DNA of 39,273 bases from Bryobacterales bacterium (GTDB lineage: Bacteria > Acidobacteriota > Terriglobia > Bryobacterales > Bryobacteraceae). The stretch is taken from NCBI GenBank assembly GCA_003162425.1, contig PMOK01000180.1, positions 4,524 to 43,796 on the forward strand, written 5' to 3'. Shown piece after piece: positions 26,401 to 33,708 of the stretch. Positions within the stretch are counted from its first letter, which is position 1. Each line of letters opens with the position of its first letter. The translations under genes were made by a program, and so were the position numbers. A model generated the notes under the pieces. The model searched no databases and was not told the origin of the DNA. It saw only the letters and a list, made by a program, of their open reading frames with translations.

Positions 26401-26589
26401 CCCATCCTGATGACCTCGCTTGCAACCATTATCGGCATGATTCCCATGGCGCTGAAGCTGGGCACCGGGAGCGAACAGTACGCACCATTGGCCCGCGCCA
26501 TTATTGGAGGCTTGACGGTTTCCGTGTTGCTTACCGTATTCATCGTTCCCGCCGCTTATCTCGTGGCGTACCGCCGGAGGGCCGCTTAG
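23407..26589 (+). CDS. RND efflux permease 1 of a tandem pair
   Basis: A 1060-residue inner-membrane pump with the usual two halves of six helices and two large periplasmic loops. It has the N-terminal FSIRNPYFIVVICMALMVIG, RMPVDLFPSINLPEVVVATF, PPEDIETDITDPLERFFT, and late RLRPILMTSLATIIGMIPMA. In the proton-relay helices the AcrB Asp pair is Asp398-Asn399 (RVIDNSVISLENIY), and the lysine of helix 10 is Ser966 (VAASNSILIVEF). It carries an insert of about 25 residues near 790-820 (rich in Pro/Arg/Gly) that permease 2 lacks. The GTG start at 23407 follows the adaptor stop by 2 nt. The substrate is unknown; the family exports drugs, detergents or other lipophiles. Confidence 0.93.
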   Translation: MSGFSIRNPYFIVVICMALMVIGVTSLVRMPVDLFPSINLPEVVVATFYSGMPPEDIETDITDPLERFFTLASGIDHMESRSLLGVSIIKVFFQPGTNADADVTELSNLALADLKRLPPGTLPPVVLKFDASSLPVCLVTLKGEGLTQTQLHDIGQFTIRNQIAVVQGAEIPPPFGGKYRQVMVYVDPYKLLSRQLSLMDVVNAVNKNNLILPAGDVKMGPYDYYVYSNSLVKKVAELNDVPIKTVGHSWVSVGDIGEAKDANQIQYNIVRVDSQRSVYLPIMKQGGDTNTIQVVNGIRGMLGKLFDIPRQLETTVVFDQSAFVKEAIQTLLHEGLIGLALTSLMILIFLGSFRATTAVFLSIPISALATFVILYFMGSTVNTMILGGLALAFSRVIDNSVISLENIYRHLELGATPEMAAEQGGSEVSMAVLAATLTTVVVFFPVTFLYGVSKFLFSALALAVVISLFASYFVAMTVIPLFCARFLKAAHHGHDAVEIRGFNYWFNRGFRAVLDFYERLVRRALRFPALTIVLLLSLFVASLALYPFLGLAFFPRTDAGQFTINLKVPTGSRIENAEQYVSKVEDLIRHVVDPPDFQMVVSNIGIVPDFSALYTTNAGPYTATIQVELKDSHKVGSFEYMARLRREIAKRYPDLRTFFSSGSMVDAILNMGMPAPIDVQVSSRELNRTYDVAQDLSARIRKLPGIGEVYVPQDMNYPAVRLKVDRVHAAELGLSQKEIVDNVITALNSNTMIAPNYWVDHQTGNDYFLTVQYYENGNSAIHNFVDLQNIPLRRQPGRAVPPLQARGMRLPDSVRPQGPARPVTVLGNVVSLDFVQSPTEIDHYQIQRVADVYVTPSGEDLGKVTAEIRRLLAGLNLPSNIRINLRGMVDGMQQSFKSFAIGLSLSVALLFLILVAQFKSFKDPFLIMLAIPMGFIGVMIILPLTHTTLNVMSLMGVLMLAGVAASNSILIVEFAHRLEEQGRSVEDAVINSCRVRLRPILMTSLATIIGMIPMALKLGTGSEQYAPLARAIIGGLTVSVLLTVFIVPAAYLVAYRRRAA

Positions 26590-26592
26590 AAC

Positions 26593-29500
26593 ATGCCTCG
26601 CTTCTCCATCAAGAACCCGTATTTCATTATCGTGGTGTGCCTGGCTCTGGCCGTGATCGGGATTACCAGTCTGGCGCGCATGCCGGTGGATCTGTTCCCC
26701 ACCATCAATCTGCCGGAAGTTGTGGTGGCGACGTTCTATTCAGGCATGCCGCCCGAAGATATCGAAACCGACATTACCAATCCTCTGGAACGCTTCTTCA
26801 CTTTGGCTTCGGGTATCGACCACATGGAATCGCGTTCGCTGCTGGGCGTCAGCATCATCAAGGTGTTCTTCCAGCCCGGCACGAATGCCGACGCCGATGT
26901 CACGCAATTATCCAACCTTGCTCTAGCCGACTTGAAACGATTGCCGCCGGGCACGCTGCCCCCCGTGGTGTTGAAGTTCGATGCGTCCAGCCTTCCGGTC
27001 TGTCTGGTCACCGTGAAGGGAGAAGGCCTAAATGAGACGCAGCTTCACGATATAGCTCAATTCCAGATTCGAAATCAAATCGCGGTGGTAAAAGGAGCGG
27101 AGATCCCGGGCGTCTTTGGAGGGAAGTACCGGCAGGTGATGGTGTATGTCGATCCGTTCAAGCTGCTATCGCGCGAAATGACCGTGATGGACGTGGTGGA
27201 CGCGGTCAACGATGAGAACCTGATTCTCCCCGCAGGCGACGTCAAGATAGGCCCCAACGATTATTACGTCTACTCGAACAGCCTGGTCAAGGACGTGGCG
27301 GACCTGAACAAGATTCCCATCAAAACCGTCGGCACGCGATGGGTCACGGTGGGTGACGTGGGCGAGGCCAAGGACGCCAGCCAGTTGCAATACAACATCG
27401 TCCGCATCGACGGACAGAAATCCGCCTACATCCCCATCATGAAGCAGGGTGGGGATACCAACACCGTGCAGGTGGTGGACGATGTCCGCAATCTGATCGG
27501 CCACCTTTTTGACATCCCCGCCCAGTTGAAGACCGCGATCGTTTTCGATCAGTCCGTATTCGTGAAGGAAGCCTTGACGACAGTGCTGCACGAGGGCGTC
27601 ATCGGTCTGGTACTGACCAGTCTGATGATTCTGATTTTCCTCGGAAGCATGCGCGCGACGGTGGCTGTCCTGCTGTCCATTCCGATTTCGGCGCTGGCTA
27701 CGTTCGTGATTTTGTACATGCTGGGCAGCACCGTCAATACCATGATTTTGGGGGGCTTGGCGCTGGCCTTCTCGCGAGTGATCGATAACTCGGTGATCTC
27801 GCTCGAGAACATCTACCGCCATCTGGAGATGGGGTCATCGCCTGAGGTCGCAGCGGAACAGGGCGGCGCCGAGGTGAATTTGGCGGTGCTGGCCGCAACA
27901 CTGGTGGACGTGGTGGACTTCTTCCCGGTCACGTTCTTGTACGGGGTGAGCAAGTTCCTCTTCTCCGCCCTGGCCCTCGCGTTTTGCTTGTCGCTGCTGG
28001 CTTCCTTCGTGGTAGCCATGACGGTGATCCCGTTGTTCTGCTCGAAGTTCCTGAAAGGTATTCATCATGAGCCCGGCGCCGCGGCTATCGAGGACACATC
28101 CTGGGGCGGCCGCTTCAACGCGTGGTTCAATCGTACGTTCAATCGTTTGCTGGACGTCTACGAGCGCACGGTACGCATCGCATTGAGACGCCCGGCACTC
28201 ACATTAGCCGGCCTGCTCGGTTTGTTCGTGGCAAGTTTGGCCATTTATCCGATTCTGGGACTCGCGTTCTTTCCCCAAACCGACGCCGGGCAATTCACCA
28301 TCAACGTAAAAGCGCCCACCGGTACCCGCATCGAGATCACGGATCAGTATGTTTCGAAGATCGAGGATCTGATTCGTCACGTCGTCGATCCGCACGACCT
28401 GAAAATGATTGTGTCCAACATTGGCGTCGTCAACGATTTCTCTTCGCTTTACACAACCAACGCCGGCCAATATACCGCCACCATTCAAACAGCGCTGAGC
28501 GAGGATCATAACGAAAGCAGCCTGGTCTACATGAATCGAGTGCGGGACCAACTCGCCGCTAAATTTCCTGACGTCCGGGCATTCTTTCAAAGCGGCTCCA
28601 TGGTGGACGCAATTCTCAATTCCGGCATGCCCGCTCCTATTGACGTCCAGGTCAACACGCGCGATCTCGACACCGCCTACGACACGGCGCAAGAACTGGC
28701 GCGGCGCATCCGGAAGCTGCACGGGGTGGGCGAGATATATATTCCGCAGGACATGAACTACCCGGCCCTGCGATTGAATGTGGATCGAGTGCATGCCGCT
28801 GAACTTGGCCTCAGCCAGAAAGATATTGTCGACAACGTGATCACCGCGCTCAATTCGAACACCATGATCGCGCCGAACTATTGGGTGGACTATCAAACCG
28901 GCAACGACTATTTTCTGTCGGTTCAGTACTACGAACACGGCAATCCGGCCATCCACAATCTGGTGGACCTGAAACAGATCCCGCTGCGCGCGCCCAATCT
29001 GACTCAGCCGACCACGCTGGATTCGGTGGTGAAAGTGGAAAACATAATCTCGCCGACCGAGATCGACCATTATCAGATCCAGCGCGTGGTGGACATCTAC
29101 ATTACGCCATCCGGCGAGGATCTGGGTAAAATCACAAGCGCGATCCGGCATACCATTGCCGAAGCCCATCTGCCTTCGAACATTCGCGTAACTTTGCGAG
29201 GAATGGTGGAGGGAATGGAAGCGTCGTTCAAGAGCTTCGGCATCGGCTTCAGTCTATCCTTCATCCTGTTATTCCTGATCCTGATCGCGCAGTTCCGATC
29301 CTTCATCGATCCGTTTCTTATCATGCTGGCAATTCCCATGGGATTCATCGGCGTACTGATTATCCTTCCGCTCACGCACACCACGCTCAATGTTATGTCG
29401 CTGATGGGTGTGTTGATGCTGATCGGCATTGCCGATTCCAACAGCATCCTGATTGTGGACTTCGCGCACAAGCTGGAAGAGCAGGGGCTGTCGGTAGCCG

Positions 29501-29742
29501 ATGCGGTGATCACGGCGTGCCGCGTCCGTCTGCGGCCGATTCTGATGACGTCGTTCGCAACCATCATCGGGATGCTGCCCATGGCCATGAAGCTCGGCAC
29601 GGGCGGCGAGCAGTATACGCCGATGGCCCGAGCGATTATTGGCGGTTTAACCACGTCGGTGTTTCTCACCGTGTTCATCGTCCCGGCCGCCTACCTGCTG
29701 GTGTACGGGAGAAGGAGACATCATGTCAATGAGGGTTCTTAA
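26593..29742 (+). CDS. RND efflux permease 2 of a tandem pair
   Basis: A 1049-residue pump closely similar to its neighbour over the whole length, clearly a tandem duplicate. The relay position again reads Asp398-Asn399 (RVIDNSVISLENIY), and the helix-10 lysine is Ser949. Here, though, the preceding residue is Asp948 (IADSNSILIVDF). Helix 5 also gains Asp439 and Asp442 (LVDVVDFFPVTF where permease 1 has LTTVVVFFPVTF), so acidic residues are redistributed compared with permease 1. It starts 3 nt after the first permease stops and overlaps the outer-membrane channel gene by 20 nt. One adaptor with two permeases resembles MdtABC, where the two permeases form a mixed trimer; that this pair does so is an inference. 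Confidence 0.93.
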   Translation: MPRFSIKNPYFIIVVCLALAVIGITSLARMPVDLFPTINLPEVVVATFYSGMPPEDIETDITNPLERFFTLASGIDHMESRSLLGVSIIKVFFQPGTNADADVTQLSNLALADLKRLPPGTLPPVVLKFDASSLPVCLVTVKGEGLNETQLHDIAQFQIRNQIAVVKGAEIPGVFGGKYRQVMVYVDPFKLLSREMTVMDVVDAVNDENLILPAGDVKIGPNDYYVYSNSLVKDVADLNKIPIKTVGTRWVTVGDVGEAKDASQLQYNIVRIDGQKSAYIPIMKQGGDTNTVQVVDDVRNLIGHLFDIPAQLKTAIVFDQSVFVKEALTTVLHEGVIGLVLTSLMILIFLGSMRATVAVLLSIPISALATFVILYMLGSTVNTMILGGLALAFSRVIDNSVISLENIYRHLEMGSSPEVAAEQGGAEVNLAVLAATLVDVVDFFPVTFLYGVSKFLFSALALAFCLSLLASFVVAMTVIPLFCSKFLKGIHHEPGAAAIEDTSWGGRFNAWFNRTFNRLLDVYERTVRIALRRPALTLAGLLGLFVASLAIYPILGLAFFPQTDAGQFTINVKAPTGTRIEITDQYVSKIEDLIRHVVDPHDLKMIVSNIGVVNDFSSLYTTNAGQYTATIQTALSEDHNESSLVYMNRVRDQLAAKFPDVRAFFQSGSMVDAILNSGMPAPIDVQVNTRDLDTAYDTAQELARRIRKLHGVGEIYIPQDMNYPALRLNVDRVHAAELGLSQKDIVDNVITALNSNTMIAPNYWVDYQTGNDYFLSVQYYEHGNPAIHNLVDLKQIPLRAPNLTQPTTLDSVVKVENIISPTEIDHYQIQRVVDIYITPSGEDLGKITSAIRHTIAEAHLPSNIRVTLRGMVEGMEASFKSFGIGFSLSFILLFLILIAQFRSFIDPFLIMLAIPMGFIGVLIILPLTHTTLNVMSLMGVLMLIGIADSNSILIVDFAHKLEEQGLSVADAVITACRVRLRPILMTSFATIIGMLPMAMKLGTGGEQYTPMARAIIGGLTTSVFLTVFIVPAAYLLVYGRRRHHVNEGS

Positions 29743-31018
29743 AGTTGTCAGCTCCATCACAATCTTAGGCGCGGCGTTTGCGCAGACTCCGCCAAAACTC
29801 ACGCTGCAAGAAGCCGTGGCGATCGCAATCAAGAATCATCCGCAGATTCAGGCGGCGCAGCACGAAGTCAACTTCGCGCAACAACAGGTGGTTATCAACC
29901 GCGCGCCATATTATCCGGCGCTGAACGGCGAGATCACCGGTTCGCAAGGAAACGATTTGTCCCGGATCGGCGCCGGGGCGCTCTCCGCATCGCGTTTATT
30001 TAACCGGTTCGGACAAGGCCTGGAGCTTTCTCAATTGGTAACCGACTCAGGACGCACTCCGAACCTGGTGGCCAGCGCCCGGTTGCAGGCGCGAGCGACC
30101 GAGCAAACCCTGCAAGCCACCCGTTACGACGTCGTGCTGGCGGTGGACCGCACCTATTACGATGTATTGCACGCGCAAGCCGTCGTCCGAGTGGCCGAGG
30201 AGACGGTTTCCGCGCGGCAACTGCTTAGCGACCGAGTGACCGAATTAACCAAGAACAAGCTCAGGTCACAGCTGGACCAGAGCTTCGCCGAAGTCGAGGT
30301 CTCTCAGGCGAAGCTGCTCCTCATCCGCGCCCAGGAGGCCGTGCAAAGTGCCCTGGCGGAGCTCGGGCGAGCGCTCGGGTCCGATCAGCCGGTAAATTAC
30401 CAGCTCGAGGAATCACCGCTCCCTCCCGGGCCGCCGAATAAGGCGGACGATCTGGTGGCGCAAGCCATCGCCAACCGGCCCGAACTGGCGAGCCTACGTT
30501 TTTCACGGGATTCCGCCTATAAGTTTTACGAAGCGGAAAAGGATCTTCGCCGGCCGACCGTCAGCATCGCGGCAGTGGGCGGATATATTCCGTACATCAA
30601 TACGCCTGCTACCGCGCCCATCCCGGCCGAGTACGAAGGAATCGCCGCGAATGTCGATATTCCGGTCTTCAACGGGCATCTTTTTTCGGCCCGGCGTGAA
30701 GCGGCCCACGAACATGCCCTTGAGTCCGACCAGCGTCTGCGCGATCAGCAGCAGCAGGTTTCGCGAGACGTGCGCGTGGCTTGGTCGGGTGCTGTCACTG
30801 CATATCAGCGGATGGATGTTACCGCACAGTTCCTTCGCCAGGCAGCGCTCGCGCTCGACCTTGCTCAGGGGCGCTACAACCTTGGTCTGTCTTCGATCAT
30901 CGAGCTCACGCAGGCCCAGTTGAATCTCACGGAAGCTGAAATCGAGAACCTCAGCGCCAAATACGATTATCAAACTCAGTATGCGGCGCTGCAGTTCACC
31001 ATCGGCGCGCTACGCTGA
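29723..31018 (+). CDS. TolC-family outer-membrane efflux channel
   Basis: A 431-residue outer-membrane factor with a signal peptide (VLKVVSSITILGAAFAQ) followed by the two structural repeats of the family. The first opens with KLTLQEAVAIAIKNHPQIQAA and includes YPALNGEITGSQ. The second opens with KADDLVAQAIANRPELASL and includes VSIAAVGGYIPYI, ANVDIPVFNGHLFSARREAA and the C-terminal GRYNLGLSSIIELTQAQLNLTEAEI. Length is normal for the family. The ATG at 29723 has AAGGAG 6 nt upstream; ATG at 29729 is also possible. It completes the pump encoded by the three preceding genes, with which it is translationally coupled. Confidence 0.92.
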   Translation: MSMRVLKVVSSITILGAAFAQTPPKLTLQEAVAIAIKNHPQIQAAQHEVNFAQQQVVINRAPYYPALNGEITGSQGNDLSRIGAGALSASRLFNRFGQGLELSQLVTDSGRTPNLVASARLQARATEQTLQATRYDVVLAVDRTYYDVLHAQAVVRVAEETVSARQLLSDRVTELTKNKLRSQLDQSFAEVEVSQAKLLLIRAQEAVQSALAELGRALGSDQPVNYQLEESPLPPGPPNKADDLVAQAIANRPELASLRFSRDSAYKFYEAEKDLRRPTVSIAAVGGYIPYINTPATAPIPAEYEGIAANVDIPVFNGHLFSARREAAHEHALESDQRLRDQQQQVSRDVRVAWSGAVTAYQRMDVTAQFLRQAALALDLAQGRYNLGLSSIIELTQAQLNLTEAEIENLSAKYDYQTQYAALQFTIGALR

Positions 31019-31019
31019 C

Positions 31020-31529
31020 ATGCCGCCGAAGCCTGAGCCATCGTTTTACGAAGAACAACCCTTTCGACAACTGCGGCTCCGGATTCTAACCGCAATCCCG
31101 CCGGTGGTGATGACTTTGCTGGCGATCTGGCAGGTTGGGCTTGGACATCGTTGGGGAAAGCAGCCGATGTCCAACGCCAGCGTGATGGGTTGGGGCATCT
31201 TTCTCTGGATCGTCTATCTTCGGCTGATCACCGTAAAACTGATCACGGAACTTCGCCCTGGCGAGTTGCGAGTTGTGATGCGGGGCCTCTGGCGCTCGTA
31301 TCGAATCCCGTTAAACAAGGTGAAAAAGGCCGATGCGGTGACCTTTGATGTGCGTAGCTGGGGCGGCTATGGAATCCGGTCCACCAGCCGGGGAACGGCG
31401 TACATCGCCGGCGGCAGTCAGGGCGTGGAACTCCAACTGGTCGGCGGAGGAGTCGTACTAATTGGCTCAGGGCATTCGAACGAATTGGCGAGCGGAATTG
31501 CTAAACAGATGGCAAGCAGTAGCGCGTAG
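31020..31529 (+). CDS. Small membrane protein of unknown function at the end of the efflux operon
   Basis: A 169-residue protein with two hydrophobic segments (about residues 24-43, LTAIPPVVMTLLAIWQVGL, and 56-76, VMGWGIFLWIVYLRLIT). They precede a soluble C-terminal domain rich in beta-strand-like residues (RVVMRGLWRSYRIPLNKVKK, GYGIRSTSRGTAYIAGG, GVELQLVGGGVVLIGSG). The layout resembles bacterial PH-like membrane proteins, but I cannot name the family. The ATG at 31020 comes one base after the channel-gene stop; the frame is open from 30981, but that part overlaps the channel gene. Its position suggests the same transcript as the pump. Function is unknown. Confidence 0.75.
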   Translation: MPPKPEPSFYEEQPFRQLRLRILTAIPPVVMTLLAIWQVGLGHRWGKQPMSNASVMGWGIFLWIVYLRLITVKLITELRPGELRVVMRGLWRSYRIPLNKVKKADAVTFDVRSWGGYGIRSTSRGTAYIAGGSQGVELQLVGGGVVLIGSGHSNELASGIAKQMASSSA

Positions 31530-31554
31530 GCCGAGAGGCGCGGATCCACCCTGT

Positions 31555-32643
31555 CTACTGCGCCACAAATTTCTCAATCACAAAAACAAAATGCTGCTGA
31601 GGTCGCGCTCCGGCTCGCGCAGGGCGAGAGAAATTCATCTGTTTTGTGGCTTCGACAGCGGCTTGACTGTTCGGATCGGATGGTTGTAAGGAGTGCACGT
31701 CGACGAGTTGCCCGGATGCTGTCACCAAGCCGAATACACAGACCGGCCGGGTGGTAGCGTTGGACGGAATCCGTCCGGAATCACGCGAGAGTTTTTGCGC
31801 TCCAGCCATCGCGACTGGCGCTCCTCCCTCCTCCATCTCCACAGTGGGTTGAAACAGGCTCGGATCGGCAGCCGGAAGCTCCTTCAGGCTGTCAACAGTG
31901 ATCTCCGATACGGTTTTGCCGGCTTCGGTCACTGTCACCTTTCGAGGTAACACGTAGGCATTGAGCTTTGGAGCATTTGAGTAATCGTAAGCGTAGTAGC
32001 GCCCAGGTACCTGCGACTGCATTTGCAGCAATCCCGATTGCGGATCGACACACTCTTCGGTCTCCTCCCAGCTTCGTCCGGTCGTTGCATTCGCGGCGCT
32101 TCCTGAGCTCGAAAGCAAAACGCAGGTAACTGCTGCGCCATGGAAGGTAGCTGTTGAAGTTCGGATCGACGCGCGGTCCAGGCTTCCCACGGATGGAATT
32201 GGGCCAAACAAGGCTGCGCGCACCTCGTGCAAGCGGAGCGGAATGGTACTAGACGTCCCTTCTCCGTAGAACATCCCATTCGTGGAGATTTGGGTAGTCG
32301 TGTATCCGGCCGAGGCTTTCGCCGTCCAGCGGAGCCCTTGTGCGGGATCCGAAATATCCTCCATTTCCCAAGTCCCGTCATATTCCGTTACACCACCAGA
32401 GTTCACCGTAAAGCTGGCCTTCAGATCGTAACCTTGGCCAGAATTTCGCAAAGCGTAACTCTGACTCGCCCGCGCAAGAAGCTCAAGAACCCTTGCTCGA
32501 TCTGTGGGCGAATCCACTACTTGGATTTGGCCGGTGACCATTTCGAGAGGATCGCTCGGTATGGGTACCATCTTCGATGAGTTCTTGCCTAAAGCGGCAA
32601 GTGCACCTGCCACCATCAACCACAACATTTCCTTGGAGACCAT
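31555..32643 (-). CDS. Exported protein with a TonB-C-like C-terminal domain
   Basis: A 362-residue protein starting at the ATG at 32643, which is supported by GGGAGGG about 8 nt upstream; longer frames run through the adjacent repeat and are not credible. A hydrophobic leader (LWLMVAGALAALG) suggests export. The middle (about residues 50-270) is beta-rich (DLKASFTVNSGGVTEYDGTW, GLRWTAKASAGY, SGLLQMQSQVPGRYYAYDYS) and resembles proteins that bind or carry lipids or lipoproteins, without a clear match. The last 70 residues (PVCVFGLVTASGQLVDVHSL, AVEATKQMNFSRPARAGARP) look like a TonB C-terminal domain. Function is unknown. It is divergent from the truncated TolC-like gene. Confidence 0.75.
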   Translation of the reverse strand: MVSKEMLWLMVAGALAALGKNSSKMVPIPSDPLEMVTGQIQVVDSPTDRARVLELLARASQSYALRNSGQGYDLKASFTVNSGGVTEYDGTWEMEDISDPAQGLRWTAKASAGYTTTQISTNGMFYGEGTSSTIPLRLHEVRAALFGPIPSVGSLDRASIRTSTATFHGAAVTCVLLSSSGSAANATTGRSWEETEECVDPQSGLLQMQSQVPGRYYAYDYSNAPKLNAYVLPRKVTVTEAGKTVSEITVDSLKELPAADPSLFQPTVEMEEGGAPVAMAGAQKLSRDSGRIPSNATTRPVCVFGLVTASGQLVDVHSLQPSDPNSQAAVEATKQMNFSRPARAGARPQQHFVFVIEKFVAQ

Positions 32644-32734
32644 TGAATCAGCCCTCCCGAGTTCTACTTTGGCGGAAACTGCAGCCTGGGCACATATGGC
32701 TTCCTTCCTTGTGGAGCTGCAACGGAGCCGCCTC

Positions 32735-32835
32735 CGGACCCACCACCCGAGCCACCACCTGTCCCGCCACCGCCGCCGGTTCCGCCACCACCGCCGGTTC
32801 CGCCGCCACCGCCGGTCCCACCACCACCACCCAAC
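32735..32835. repeat. Proline-codon (CCN) microsatellite, about 18-bp unit
   Basis: The plus strand is almost pure CCN codons interrupted by GTY about every 18 nt, giving PPPVPPPPP-type translation. The minus strand is GGN-rich (GGGGGT repeats) with many G-runs. Such tracts are prone to slippage. It lies immediately before the point where homology to TolC starts. Confidence 0.8.
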
Positions 32836-32859
32836 GATCGGTATGACCTCATCGATGAC

Positions 32860-33687
32860 GTGCCGTTCGCAGCCACGCCCGCCATCACATTGGAAGACGC
32901 GCTGAAGCAAGCCGTCAGCCAACGATCGGACTTGCAGGCGGCGGAAGCGCAGCTCCGGGCCGCCGAGCGTTCGCGATCCGCTGCGCGCGCAGAACGTCTT
33001 CCAGCTCTCTCACTGAGCGCCGACTACGGCGCCATCGGGATGAACCCTTCCGATGCTCATGGAACATTCTCGGTGGTTGGAAGCCTGAAGTTTCCGATCT
33101 GGCAGGGTGGCCGGATCGAGGGCGATATCGAACAGGCCAGCGCGGCCTTGGCACAACGGCAGGCAGAACTGGAAGACCTACGCGGGCAAGTAGAAGCCGA
33201 TGTCCGGAAAGTATATCTCGACCTGGAGGCGGCCAGGAGCCAGGTGCAGGTTGCGACGGAGAATCTTCAGGTGACGAAAGAAAATCTCAAATTGACCCGC
33301 CAGCGGTATGATGCCGGTGTGACCGACAACGTTGAGGTTGTGCAGTCTCAGGAGTCCGTCGCGGGGGCGGAGCTGGACTATATCAATAGCGTGTTCGCGC
33401 ACAATGTTGCGAAACTCAGTCTGGCGCGTGCGGTTGGGCAAGCGGGAGACAACTTTGCACAATTTCTGCAGACCCGCCAGCTGGCTTATTGGACGTTCTT
33501 GGCCTTTCTCGTGCACCGGAAATGCGAGGATGAACATATGAACCCGAAGAACACAGAACTCGACAAAAAAGACGATTCCGAACAGCCGTTAGAAAACCTG
33601 CCGCTTGATTGGGCGGACGAGGATGTTGAAATAGAGGACCGTAAGCCCGATTTGGGTGAGATCGAAGAGGATACGTCCGAAATCTGA
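32860..33687 (+). CDS. TolC-family protein lacking its N-terminal half (probable gene remnant)
   Basis: The 275-codon frame encodes only the second repeat of an outer-membrane efflux protein. It opens with AITLEDALKQAVSQRSDLQAA, then LPALSLSADYGAIGMNP, GTFSVVGSLKFPIWQGGRIEG, a coiled coil, TRQRYDAGVTDNVEVVQSQE and HNVAKLSLARAVGQAG. A complete family member needs an additional 200 or so residues and a signal peptide in front; neither is present. The only start in frame is the GTG at 32860. Upstream the frame stays open to 32647 but holds the proline repeat and no start. TolC-like sequence seems to begin at DRYDLIDDVPF (about 32838). After AQFL the C-terminus is unusual, with a hydrophobic piece and a 49-residue very acidic tail from an internal ATG (33538). 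Probably nonfunctional as a channel. Confidence 0.7.
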   Translation: MPFAATPAITLEDALKQAVSQRSDLQAAEAQLRAAERSRSAARAERLPALSLSADYGAIGMNPSDAHGTFSVVGSLKFPIWQGGRIEGDIEQASAALAQRQAELEDLRGQVEADVRKVYLDLEAARSQVQVATENLQVTKENLKLTRQRYDAGVTDNVEVVQSQESVAGAELDYINSVFAHNVAKLSLARAVGQAGDNFAQFLQTRQLAYWTFLAFLVHRKCEDEHMNPKNTELDKKDDSEQPLENLPLDWADEDVEIEDRKPDLGEIEEDTSEI

Positions 33688-33708
33688 AGGGCCCGGGCTG
33701 GGGCGGGA

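Noticed and set aside
23407-29742. Long direct repeat as a mobile element
   Set aside because: The repeat is simply two homologous permease genes in tandem; there are no transposase genes, terminal repeats or target duplications.
32664-32888. 74-codon Gly-rich minus-strand frame
   Set aside because: It consists mostly of the reverse reading of the proline-codon repeat, and its start lies within TolC-homologous sequence.
32644-32922. N-terminal extension of the TonB-C-like protein
   Set aside because: The extension is Trp/Arg-rich from reading the repeat out of frame; the ATG at 32643 has a good ribosome-binding site and a signal-like leader.
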